A stretch of 7,599 nt of DNA from Chloroflexota bacterium (GCA_026706395.1 JAPOYU010000114.1:1-7599), one strand, 5' to 3'; positions 1 to 5,808 are shown, numbered from the stretch's first letter. Notes: a model not told the origin generated them from the letters alone. Numbers and translations are program-made.

Positions 1-446
1 ACATATTCACGGAACAGCGAAAAGGGCGGATTCGTCACCACAATGTCGGCCTGCTTCAGCAGCTCGATGCATTCGGCGCTTCTGAAATCGCCATCGCCTT
101 GGAGATAGTGGATGCCGATGTCTTCGACTGCGGGAACGCCGGTCTCGTTCTCCGTCCCATCGTATTCCAGCCAGATCGCCTTTTCGGCGTCGTGCTGGCT
201 GAACATGTCCATTTGCTGATTCTTGTAGCAGGTCGTAATCAGTTTCTTCAAGCCGAGGACGCGGAAGTTGTAGGCGAAGTAATGGAAGAAATTGCTCACG
301 CGCGGATCATCGCAATTGCAATAGACGACCTTGCCGCGAAAGTGCTCGGTGTAATGACGCAGCTCATTTTCGATATCGGATAGCTGCGTATAGAACTCGT
401 CCTTCTTGTTGGTCTTCGCTTGGTGGAGGTTTCTATTCTGCGCCAT
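1..446 (-). CDS. EcoRI-family adenine-specific DNA methyltransferase, N-terminal part (runs off the left edge)
   Basis: Only the first 148 residues are in the window; the gene continues past position 1. The protein should transfer a methyl group from S-adenosylmethionine to adenine N6 in DNA. The translated start contains KKDEFYTQL (residues 14-22), VVYCNCDDPRVSNFF (40-54), LKKLITTCYKNQ (67-78) and the catalytic motif IV TNPPFSLFREY (138-148). This is the characteristic layout of the M.EcoRI-type methylase family. The ATG at 446 is supported by an AGGAAG Shine-Dalgarno (complement of 454-459) seven bases upstream. It lies 90 bases downstream of the acyl-CoA dehydrogenase stop, with two palindromic repeats in between, and I see no clear promoter of its own there. 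Methylases of this family occur both with a restriction partner and alone. No endonuclease is visible here, but the side beyond the left edge is unseen. The family call is strong; the recognition site is not predictable. Confidence 0.9.
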   Translation of the reverse strand, partial: MAQNRNLHQAKTNKKDEFYTQLSDIENELRHYTEHFRGKVVYCNCDDPRVSNFFHYFAYNFRVLGLKKLITTCYKNQQMDMFSQHDAEKAIWLEYDGTENETGVPAVEDIGIHYLQGDGDFRSAECIELLKQADIVVTNPPFSLFREY

Positions 447-473
447 TATTTCACTTCCTACCCGTATCTCTTT

Positions 474-540
474 GCGGGCGCGGTAATGCCTAGCCCCTAC
501 AGGTTTGCGATTGGCGGGCGACATGGGTTGTCGCCCCTAC
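474..540. repeat. Cluster of two GTAGGGGCGAC palindromic repeats
   Basis: The gap between the acyl-CoA dehydrogenase and the methylase holds two copies of an interspersed palindrome, both oriented with GTAGGGG first on the minus strand. The better copy (516-540) has arms GGGCGAC (516-522) and GTCGCCC (530-536) around a 7-base loop, followed by CTAC. The second (474-500) is degenerate, keeping GCGGGCG on the left and AGCCCCTAC on the right. On the minus strand it continues into CGCCCGCAAAGA, the same flank as the copy at 2967-2991. The CTAC of the first copy contains the TAG stop (539-537) of the acyl-CoA dehydrogenase. Confidence 0.8.
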
Positions 541-2099
541 AGATTGGCTATTGCCTCGCGCGGCGACGAGAATTGCTGGGCCAACTTGTACAGGCGCAGG
601 AGAAACTCGCGCGGGGCGCCGAAGCTGTTCAGCGACCGCTGGCGCATGAGCGGGAGGAAGCTGGCGCGCAAGCCGCTTTCGCTGATGATCTGGTTAAACT
701 GATTGACGAAGGCGTTGTACTGCATGGCGACGGCGTTGAGATATTCGTCTTCGTCGGTCGCCTTCCACATTTCGCAGGCGGCCAGCAGCGCCTCCATCCA
801 GTGCAGCATCGTGCCGAGCTTGTAACGATGTTCCGGGTCCGCGGTCAAATCGCGGTCATGCAGCTCGTCGGTCAGCGCGCTCATGGCGGCGACGATTCGG
901 CGCGCGTCCAGGTCGATTGGCAATTCGAGGTCTTCGATGTATTGGGCGTAATCGAAGAAATCGGGATTGCGCAGCTTGCGCGAGTGCGCGCGGATGGGGT
1001 CGCCAGCGCTGGAGGAGGCGGCGCCATGGCGCAGGATGGCCAGTCGTTCGCGGACATCGGCGCGGCGGCTGGCGCCCAGGTAGCGGCGGACGTGTTTTGC
1101 CGTCATCAGCGTGTTGATGGTGTAATGGCCATCGAAGACGGGCAGCACGAAAGAGTCGATGGCGTTGCGCCCGATGACGGACTCAGCCAGGAAGCCCTTG
1201 GAGCCGACCACCAGCAAGTTCTGCCCCAGCAATTCGTTGGCGCGCAGCAGCAGCCAGGACTTGAGCATGACGCCGTGAAACTGCAGGAAGTTGCTCGCGC
1301 TCAAAGCCAGCGCGCGATAATAGATGAAGTTCAGCACCGCCGCCTGCAGGACGATATTATACATCTGCCGCAGCACATTGCTGAAGTTGATGGGATTCTC
1401 GTTGAAGATGCGCTTCTTCGACAAGTGCTCAATGCTGGCTGGGATGGCTTCGTTGAGCAGGTTGATGCCGACGTAGGCGCATTGGTATTTGCTGGGCATG
1501 GCCATGCGCTGCAGGATTTGCAAGCCATGCCCGACTTTGCCGAGCAGGCGCCCCGGTCCGTCAATGTCGAAGCTGGTCAGCACCATGCGCCGCAGGACAT
1601 GCGTCTCCAGCCGCCGCCAATTTTTGCAGCTGCCCTGGGGCACGAGGAAGATCGAGAGCGAGCGGGGTCCGCTGGAATCGGGATCGGTCTTGGCGACGAT
1701 GGTGTGGTAATCGGCGTGGTAAGAGTTGTTGATCAGCCACTTGCGCCCTTTGAGATGATAATCGACGCAATTGGGCTTATCATTCAGGGCGGTTGCCAGA
1801 GTCGTTGCGCTCAAGAGGTCGGAGCCGATTTCTTCTTCCGTCCAGCCGAGCGTGAAGAGGCTGTCTTTGAGCTCCTCGGCGATTTCGTCTTCGCCGGCGG
1901 CGATGATGGTCATCCAGGCGAGCATGCTGGCGCCGGCCGCGATCATGACATCCGGCTCGTCGCCGTAGAGCTCGGTGCCGACTTGCAGCGACTTGTGCAT
2001 GTCGAAGTCGGGCAGGAGCGCGTCGTAGAGATGGCGTATGGACAGACGCAGTTGGTCGAAGTCGACGATGTCCCCGAATTGCTTGTCGCTTATGTACAT
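537..2099 (-). CDS. Acyl-CoA dehydrogenase family flavoprotein with long C-terminal extension and altered catalytic motif
   Basis: This 520-residue protein has the acyl-CoA dehydrogenase fold. A shortened N-terminal helical part (about 1-80) is followed by a beta domain with TEEEIGSD (87-94), which corresponds to the FAD/substrate motif TEPxAGSD, then LKGRKWLINNS (116-126) and LLGKVGHGLQ (185-194). The C-terminal four-helix domain spans about 195-340 and includes GSKGFL (299-304) and VFDGHYTINTL (321-331). The last motif aligns with YEGT of medium-chain dehydrogenases, where Glu is the catalytic base; here the residue is Asp323. I see no compensating Glu at the isovaleryl-CoA dehydrogenase position (around 203). 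Residues 341-520 are an extra, mostly helical tail beyond the usual ~380-residue family length. The ATG at 2099 is the only ATG after the in-frame stop at 2168-2166; its Shine-Dalgarno is weak. A good promoter lies just upstream, so it is probably transcribed separately from the sugar genes. The substrate is unknown. Confidence 0.85.
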   Translation of the reverse strand: MYISDKQFGDIVDFDQLRLSIRHLYDALLPDFDMHKSLQVGTELYGDEPDVMIAAGASMLAWMTIIAAGEDEIAEELKDSLFTLGWTEEEIGSDLLSATTLATALNDKPNCVDYHLKGRKWLINNSYHADYHTIVAKTDPDSSGPRSLSIFLVPQGSCKNWRRLETHVLRRMVLTSFDIDGPGRLLGKVGHGLQILQRMAMPSKYQCAYVGINLLNEAIPASIEHLSKKRIFNENPINFSNVLRQMYNIVLQAAVLNFIYYRALALSASNFLQFHGVMLKSWLLLRANELLGQNLLVVGSKGFLAESVIGRNAIDSFVLPVFDGHYTINTLMTAKHVRRYLGASRRADVRERLAILRHGAASSSAGDPIRAHSRKLRNPDFFDYAQYIEDLELPIDLDARRIVAAMSALTDELHDRDLTADPEHRYKLGTMLHWMEALLAACEMWKATDEDEYLNAVAMQYNAFVNQFNQIISESGLRASFLPLMRQRSLNSFGAPREFLLRLYKLAQQFSSPREAIANL

Positions 2100-2140
2100 A
2101 GTGGCTCGTTCAAAATATCGGCGCGCATAACAAGCAGCGT

Positions 2141-2169
2141 AGTATACGCGACAGTTCGCGCTCGCTCAA
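2141..2169 (-). promoter_or_regulatory. Sigma70-type promoter for the acyl-CoA dehydrogenase gene
   Basis: On the minus strand TTGAGC (2169-2164) and TATACT (2146-2141) are separated by exactly 17 bases. They match the -35 consensus at 4 of 6 positions and the -10 consensus at 5 of 6. Transcription would start near 2134, giving a leader of about 35 bases before the ATG at 2099. The 157-base gap after the upstream gene also fits a new transcription unit. Called by eye. Confidence 0.55.
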
Positions 2170-2177
2170 TAGGATGC

Positions 2178-2190
2178 TTGGCGGGCGACA
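2178..2190. repeat. Solo half of the palindromic repeat
   Basis: TTGGCGGGCGACA here is identical over 13 bases to the left arm and flank of the repeat at 511-523, but the matching GTCGCCCCTAC right arm is absent. It lies just upstream of the -35 box of the acyl-CoA dehydrogenase promoter. It may be a decayed copy or a coincidence of GC-rich sequence. Confidence 0.4.
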
Positions 2191-2256
2191 ATGCGAAATA
2201 TTTCACAAACTGACAATTGCTGAAACACCGTCGGCGCGCGAAAGCTACGATGCCGC

Positions 2257-2925
2257 TTAAGCCTCGCGCACGGACTGGACGATCTCGCGCAGTTGGCGGT
2301 CGAAATTTGGATCAGCCGCTTTGAACTCTTTGCCGCTAATGACCAAGGGCGCGCCGAAGACGACGATCTCAGCGCCCAGCGCCAGGGTCTGAATCGCCTG
2401 GGGCACGCTCAAGCCGCCGACCGCCTGCACGGGGATATCGACGGCCGCCAGCACATCTTCAAGATCATCAAGCGGGCTGAGACCCGGGATCATATTGCGC
2501 TCGTCGAAGCCGGTGTGCACGATGATGTAGTCGACGCCCATGTCTTGCGCTTGGCGCGCGCGGCCGGGTTTGTCCGGGCAGAGCATGACATCGCACATGA
2601 CTTGCTTGCCATAACGCGCCGCCATTTTCACCTGCTCGATGATGCTGGCGTCATGCGCCTGGCCCATGACGACGACCATATCGCCGCCGGCTTTGAACAT
2701 CATCTCGGCTTCCAGCCCGGCGCCATCCATCGTCTTGAGATCGACGACGATGGGCGTTTCGGGGAAGGCCGAGCGGAAGGCGCGCACGGCATGAAGCCCT
2801 TCGGCCAGCAGGAGGGGCGTGCCGACTTCCAGCCAATCGACGCCGGCTTGCACCGAGGCGCGGGCGAGGTCAAGCGCTTCGTCCAGGTCGATGACATCGA
2901 TTGAGATTTGGATTTTGGCGTCCAT
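2257..2925 (-). CDS. 3-hexulose-6-phosphate synthase / 3-keto-gulonate-6-phosphate decarboxylase family protein (OMPDC superfamily)
   Basis: This 222-residue single-domain TIM barrel matches the family's usual length. It shows D10 at the end of the first strand, VGTP (34-37) after E33, the signature VDLKTMD (61-67) with the DxKxxD catalytic set D62, K64 and D67, and VDYIIVHTGFD (131-141). E33 and D62 match the magnesium ligands of this group. DLKTMD and VHTGxD favour hexulose-6-phosphate synthase (formaldehyde plus ribulose 5-phosphate, reversible aldol) over UlaD-type decarboxylase, whose motif is closer to DAKIAD. No partner 6-phospho-3-hexuloisomerase (hxlB) is visible, and the neighbours are a sugar dehydrogenase and an epimerase. 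A related aldolase or decarboxylase role in sugar-acid breakdown is therefore possible. The ATG at 2925 has a weak GGGGT Shine-Dalgarno (complement of 2931-2935) five bases upstream; the 123-base leader contains two palindromic repeats. The family is secure, the exact reaction is not. Confidence 0.85.
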   Translation of the reverse strand: MDAKIQISIDVIDLDEALDLARASVQAGVDWLEVGTPLLLAEGLHAVRAFRSAFPETPIVVDLKTMDGAGLEAEMMFKAGGDMVVVMGQAHDASIIEQVKMAARYGKQVMCDVMLCPDKPGRARQAQDMGVDYIIVHTGFDERNMIPGLSPLDDLEDVLAAVDIPVQAVGGLSVPQAIQTLALGAEIVVFGAPLVISGKEFKAADPNFDRQLREIVQSVREA

Positions 2926-2966
2926 AGTTTACCCCGTTTCCTGGCCCCTTCACCCTTGCCGTTAGT

Positions 2967-3037
2967 GTAGGGGCGACCTATCAGGTCGCCCGCAAAGACA
3001 CGATTCCAATGATGGGCGGCCCAAGGGTCGCCCCTAC
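2967..3037. repeat. Two palindromic repeats in opposite orientation, bounded by GTAGGGGCGACC and its complement
   Basis: The left copy (2967-2991) reads GTAGGGGCGACC, TATCA, GGTCGCCC on the plus strand. It is the only copy in the window in that orientation. The right copy (3014-3037) has arms GGGCGGCCC and GGGTCGCCC around AA, then CTAC, with one arm mismatch. Together they form a 71-base unit whose ends are inverted copies of GTAGGGGCGACC, which looks like a miniature inverted-repeat element. It fills the gap between the dehydrogenase stop (3049) and the synthase-like gene start. There is no T-tract after the stems, so a classical terminator is unlikely. Confidence 0.75.
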
Positions 3038-3048
3038 ATCATCTGCGA

Positions 3049-4095
3049 TTAGGAAGCCGGAAGCAGGACCGACTTGACGTTGACGCCCGCTTCCATTTCT
3101 TCGAAAGCCTCTTCCCATTCGCCCAACTCGTACACGCCGCCGATGATTGGCGTCAGGTCGATCTGGCCGCTGGACAGCAGCGCCAGGGCGCGTTCCCAGG
3201 TCGAGTAGAGATGGCTGAAGCAGCCTTGCAGCGTGATCGCCTTTTGCACCAGCGGATCGAGATTGAAATCCAGCGGCTGCGGACCCCAGCCGATTTTGGT
3301 GATGATGCCGTTGGGACGGACCAGCTCCATAGCCGACTTCAGGGCGATGCTGGCGCCGCTGCAATCGACGATCAGGTCGGCGCCATAGCCATCGCCGAGC
3401 GAGTGGACAAGCTCGAGCGGGTCGTCTTCGTCGATGTTGAGCGTCTTGGTCGCGCCAATTTCGGCGGCGATTGCCAAGCGACTTTTGTCAACATTCGTGC
3501 CGAGCGCGATGATCTCGCCGGCGCCGCGCAGCTTGGCGATCATCAGCGCCATCATGCCGATGGGACCGGGTCCCTGGATGACGACCGTATCGCCGGGTCG
3601 GATGACTGGCGTCTTTTCGACCAGGGCGTTGTAAGCCACGCAGATTGGCTCGGTGAGCGAGGCTTGCTCGAAGGACACGTTATCCGGGATATGATGCAGG
3701 ATCGCCTCTCGTGCCGTGACATATTGGGTGAAGGCGCCGTCGATGAGCGCGCCATATCCAAGGCGATGCGGACACTGGTTGTAATCGCCGGAGTGGCAAT
3801 AGGCGCAGTTGCCGCAGACTTCGGCCGCCGTCTCCACTGCCACGCGATCGCCCGCTTTGAAGCCGGCTACATCCGCGCCGACCGCGGCGATGGTCCCGCA
3901 GAATTCGTGACCGAGCACCAGCGGCAGCTTGATCGCCCAGCTTTGATGGTTGCGCCACATGTGGATGTCGCTGCCGCAGACGCCGGCGGCGCGCACTTCC
4001 ACCACGACTTCGCCCGGTCTGGGATCGGGCGGCTGCGGGATGGGGCGCAGTTCGACGTTTTTGTCTTCGCGTCCGTATTTGATGAGTGCGTCCAT
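3049..4095 (-). CDS. Zinc-dependent medium-chain alcohol/polyol dehydrogenase (sorbitol/threonine dehydrogenase-like)
   Basis: This 348-residue protein has the full zinc-type medium-chain dehydrogenase layout. Catalytic zinc residues are C40 (in VCGSD), H63 and E64 (in GHEF), and E149 (in LTEP, as in sorbitol dehydrogenase). The structural zinc lobe is C94, C97, C100 and C108. The Rossmann fold follows, with GPGPIG at 175-180. It should oxidise a secondary alcohol of a sugar, polyol or sugar acid to a ketone using a nicotinamide cofactor in the cytoplasm. At the end of the second Rossmann strand the sequence is ALGTNVDKSR (197-206), with Asn201 where NAD-specific relatives usually have Asp, so cofactor choice is uncertain. 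The ATG at 4095 has a clear AAGGA Shine-Dalgarno (complement of 4104-4108) eight bases upstream. It lies between the epimerase and the synthase-like gene on the same strand and is probably part of one catabolic unit. Substrate not determinable. Confidence 0.9.
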   Translation of the reverse strand: MDALIKYGREDKNVELRPIPQPPDPRPGEVVVEVRAAGVCGSDIHMWRNHQSWAIKLPLVLGHEFCGTIAAVGADVAGFKAGDRVAVETAAEVCGNCAYCHSGDYNQCPHRLGYGALIDGAFTQYVTAREAILHHIPDNVSFEQASLTEPICVAYNALVEKTPVIRPGDTVVIQGPGPIGMMALMIAKLRGAGEIIALGTNVDKSRLAIAAEIGATKTLNIDEDDPLELVHSLGDGYGADLIVDCSGASIALKSAMELVRPNGIITKIGWGPQPLDFNLDPLVQKAITLQGCFSHLYSTWERALALLSSGQIDLTPIIGGVYELGEWEEAFEEMEAGVNVKSVLLPAS

Positions 4096-4118
4096 TTGTT
4101 GTGTCCTTGCCAGTTCGA

Positions 4119-4226
4119 GGGCGACCCAAGGGTCGCCCCTACGATTCGTGACGCGGCGGGCGACATGGCAGGTCGCCCCTACACCAACTGATCAGTCCTG
4201 TGGGCGACCTTATAGCTCGCCCCTAC
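4119..4226. repeat. Three tandem copies of the GTAGGGGCGACC palindrome
   Basis: Copy one (4119-4142) is a perfect 9-base palindrome, GGGCGACCC, AA, GGGTCGCCC, then CTAC. Copy two (4158-4182) has arms GGGCGAC and GTCGCCC. Copy three (4202-4226) has arms GGGCGACC and GCTCGCCC around TTATA, with one mismatch. All three share one orientation (GTAGGGG first on the minus strand), and starts are about 39 and 44 bases apart. The CTAC of copy three contains the TAG stop (4225-4223) of the epimerase gene. In the epimerase-dehydrogenase transcript these would form successive hairpins between the two coding regions. This resembles REP/BIME-type extragenic repeats. Confidence 0.85.
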
Positions 4227-5128
4227 AACTCGCCTTCGTCGGCAAAATACTTCCTGCGCATGCGGTGCAGGAATTCGAGCGAGGCCTGCATCTCTTCCAT
4301 GCCGTTCATGCCGTCTTCGATGCTGATCCAGCCGTCGTAGCCGACATCGCGCAGAATCTGAAAGATGGCGTCGTAGTCGTTGAGGCCCCGCCCGGTCACG
4401 CCATGCTGCAGGGCATCGCTATAACCGATGCTGCCATCGCCGGCGCGCAAGTCATCCAAGCTAGCGCCCGGCGCCAGAAAGCGGTCGCTGGCGTGCATGC
4501 TGACGACGCGGTCAGCCACCGCCCGCAGCAGTTCGATCGGGTCGTCGCCGGCGACGATGGCGTTGGATGGGTCGTATTGCACGCCGAAGTATTCGCGTTC
4601 GGGAATGGCGTCGAGCAATTCGAGGAAGACATCCATCTTCTGGGCGAATTCGGGGTGACGCCAGAAGCCATCCTTATAATGGTTCTCCAGGCCCAGGATG
4701 ACGCCGTGTTCGCGCGCGACCGGCAGAACCTGCTCAATGCACTCCACCACCCATTCGATGCCCTGCTCACGGCTGACTTCGGGATAGCGCTGGCCGCTCA
4801 AGACGCGACAGACGGCGCCTTCCCCGCCGAGGAGCTTGGTGACGCGAATCATCTGCGCTTCGTGCTCGACGGCGCGCGCCCGTTCTTCGGGGTCGGGCTG
4901 CGTAAAATCTGGCGAACAGCAGAGCATGGGCATTTCAAAGCCGGCCTCCCCAATGGCGTCGCGGACGCTCAGGATGTATGCGTCGTCCAAGCTGGTGAAG
5001 AAACCCTCATACATTTCCAAGCCGTCGGCGTCGAGCGTACGCGCCATGTCGATCCAATCAAAGACGGACATCGTACGCTGGCCGGCGATGTCATCGAGGT
5101 AGCATTTGGGAAAAGCGGCGATCTTCAT
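4223..5128 (-). CDS. Sugar phosphate isomerase/epimerase, xylose-isomerase-like TIM barrel (AP endonuclease 2 family)
   Basis: This 301-residue cytoplasmic enzyme is of the divalent-metal ketose 3-epimerase/isomerase type. The four expected metal ligands are present: E148 in LENH, D186 in QYDPSNA, H212 in SMHASD, and E271 in SIEDG. GLEMYEG (36-42) is the usual second-strand glutamate motif. The likely reaction is epimerisation or isomerisation of a free or phosphorylated ketose; members include tagatose 3-epimerase, UlaE and inosose enzymes. The frame stays open to 5290, but the residues before MKIAAF are low-complexity and overlap the upstream gene. MKIAAF is a typical family start, so I chose the ATG at 5128. 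It starts seven bases after the upstream stop (5136), which suggests translational coupling; no strong Shine-Dalgarno is seen. Its stop codon lies inside a palindromic repeat. Family certain, substrate unknown. Confidence 0.88.
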   Translation of the reverse strand: MKIAAFPKCYLDDIAGQRTMSVFDWIDMARTLDADGLEMYEGFFTSLDDAYILSVRDAIGEAGFEMPMLCCSPDFTQPDPEERARAVEHEAQMIRVTKLLGGEGAVCRVLSGQRYPEVSREQGIEWVVECIEQVLPVAREHGVILGLENHYKDGFWRHPEFAQKMDVFLELLDAIPEREYFGVQYDPSNAIVAGDDPIELLRAVADRVVSMHASDRFLAPGASLDDLRAGDGSIGYSDALQHGVTGRGLNDYDAIFQILRDVGYDGWISIEDGMNGMEEMQASLEFLHRMRRKYFADEGEL

Positions 5129-5135
5129 AAGCCGG

Positions 5136-5519
5136 TCAAATGCCGCAGACGCTAAGCAAGATGATGCGGCTGCCCTCGCCGTCTTCGAGCGGCTGCACGT
5201 GGGAATCCCCCCAGGCGATGCCGCGGGTCTTATTCTTGAGCGTGAACAGGCGCGTGTCACGATAGAATTGCTTGACCGTCTCGACATCATCGGTCGTGAT
5301 CATCGTCCAGGTGGTTGTGCCCCAGGCGCGCGGGCGCAGGAAATCGTATTGCACATCCACCGTCTCGCCCTTAGGGTAGAGCGGCATCCACCAGTCCTCG
5401 ACATCGTAAGCGCACTTGAGGTCGCCGATCAGGATAATCGCGGCGATGAAGGCGACGGCGCCGCCGACCATGATGAGGGTCGTCTTAAGGCAGCCCTTTT
5501 GGCTGCGAGAGGCTTCCAT
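5136..5519 (-). CDS. Small single-pass membrane-anchored protein of unknown function
   Basis: I do not recognise this 127-residue protein. A basic N-terminus (ASRSQKGCLK, residues 3-12) is followed by one hydrophobic segment (about 13-33, TLIMVGGAVAFIAAIILIG). The remaining ~90 residues are soluble and, by the positive-inside rule, should face outside. They are rich in Trp, Asp and Thr and contain TTDDVETVKQFYRD (75-88), a pattern seen in small alpha/beta modules with a helix after a short strand, and the run SRIILLSV near the end. There is no lipobox. The stop is seven bases before the epimerase start, so it is almost certainly the first gene of that operon. An AAGGA (complement of 5534-5538) lies 14 bases upstream of the ATG, which is rather far, so translation may be weak. 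Coding status is supported by tight coupling and a coherent topology. Confidence 0.65.
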   Translation of the reverse strand: MEASRSQKGCLKTTLIMVGGAVAFIAAIILIGDLKCAYDVEDWWMPLYPKGETVDVQYDFLRPRAWGTTTWTMITTDDVETVKQFYRDTRLFTLKNKTRGIAWGDSHVQPLEDGEGSRIILLSVCGI

Positions 5520-5609
5520 GGCGCTCGAACTTTTCCTTGCGACCTTCTTCTGAAAAAGAGCGCCCGCTGCGTTGACTCGGGTTTCGAGGCCAAGACGAGC
5601 GCGCGTTTA

Positions 5610-5618
5610 ATTCTATCA
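5610..5618 (-). promoter_or_regulatory. Possible extended -10 promoter element for the leftward sugar operon
   Basis: On the minus strand TGATAGAAT (5618-5610) fits the extended -10 form TGnTATAAT with one mismatch. A start near 5603 would leave a leader of about 84 bases before the ATG at 5519. No good -35 hexamer is visible at 16-18 bases, which extended -10 promoters can tolerate. Called by eye. Confidence 0.35.
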
Positions 5619-5727
5619 CAAGGCGAGTTTGATTTGGCGCGCAGTTGTCCAAAACCAGCCGATTGATTCGGCAGTCGTCGGCAACCATGTATTGCATCGC
5701 GGGAAAATCCGTGATATCTTGACGCGC

Positions 5728-5747
5728 TGTACATACATCTATGTACA
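5728..5747. promoter_or_regulatory. TGTACA-type inverted repeat, likely regulator operator
   Basis: TGTACAT (5728-5734) and ATGTACA (5741-5747) form a perfect 7-base inverted repeat around ACATCT; each half also contains the self-complementary TGTACA. It lies 62 bases upstream of the regulator remnant, in the region shared with the leftward operon, and directly after a TTGACG hexamer (5719-5724), so a bound protein would block rightward transcription. AraR-type GntR/LacI hybrid regulators bind palindromes built on TTGTAC/GTACAA half-sites, which these resemble. Operator function is inferred. Confidence 0.5.
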
Positions 5748-5808
5748 TATCTAGAGTTTTCTTAGCGCTTGCGCCAGATTTTATGCCGCCACTACACTAC
5801 TGGATAAG

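Larger units (their letters stand above)
5520..5808. other. Divergent intergenic region
   Basis: This region separates the leftward sugar operon from the rightward regulator remnant. I see no gene in it on either strand. It holds a possible extended -10 element for the leftward operon, a TGTACA inverted repeat (separate entries) and a TTGACG hexamer (5719-5724). The hexamer could be a -35 box for rightward transcription, but no convincing -10 follows at the right distance. Confidence 0.6.

Noticed and set aside
420..2213. A 597-residue open frame on the plus strand
   Set aside because: It is antisense to the acyl-CoA dehydrogenase, has no recognisable domain and is explained by GC-rich codon shadowing. 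The minus-strand protein has clear family motifs.
4119..4142. Rho-independent terminator in the perfect 9-base palindrome
   Set aside because: The stem is strong, but no T-tract follows on either strand, and the downstream genes look like part of the same unit.
3211..4191. A 326-residue plus-strand open frame (also 3950-5155 and 2293-2904)
   Set aside because: These are shadows of the dehydrogenase, epimerase and synthase-like genes, with no family motifs of their own.
474..4226. CRISPR-like array from the repeated GGTCGCCCCTAC motif
   Set aside because: Copies are scattered over three separate gaps with irregular spacing, variable loops, mixed orientation and no uniform spacers. No cas gene is present.
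5129..5290. Longer N-terminus (355 residues) for the epimerase
   Set aside because: The extra 54 residues are low-complexity Arg/Ser/Ala, overlap the upstream gene in another frame, and precede the typical MKIAAF family start.
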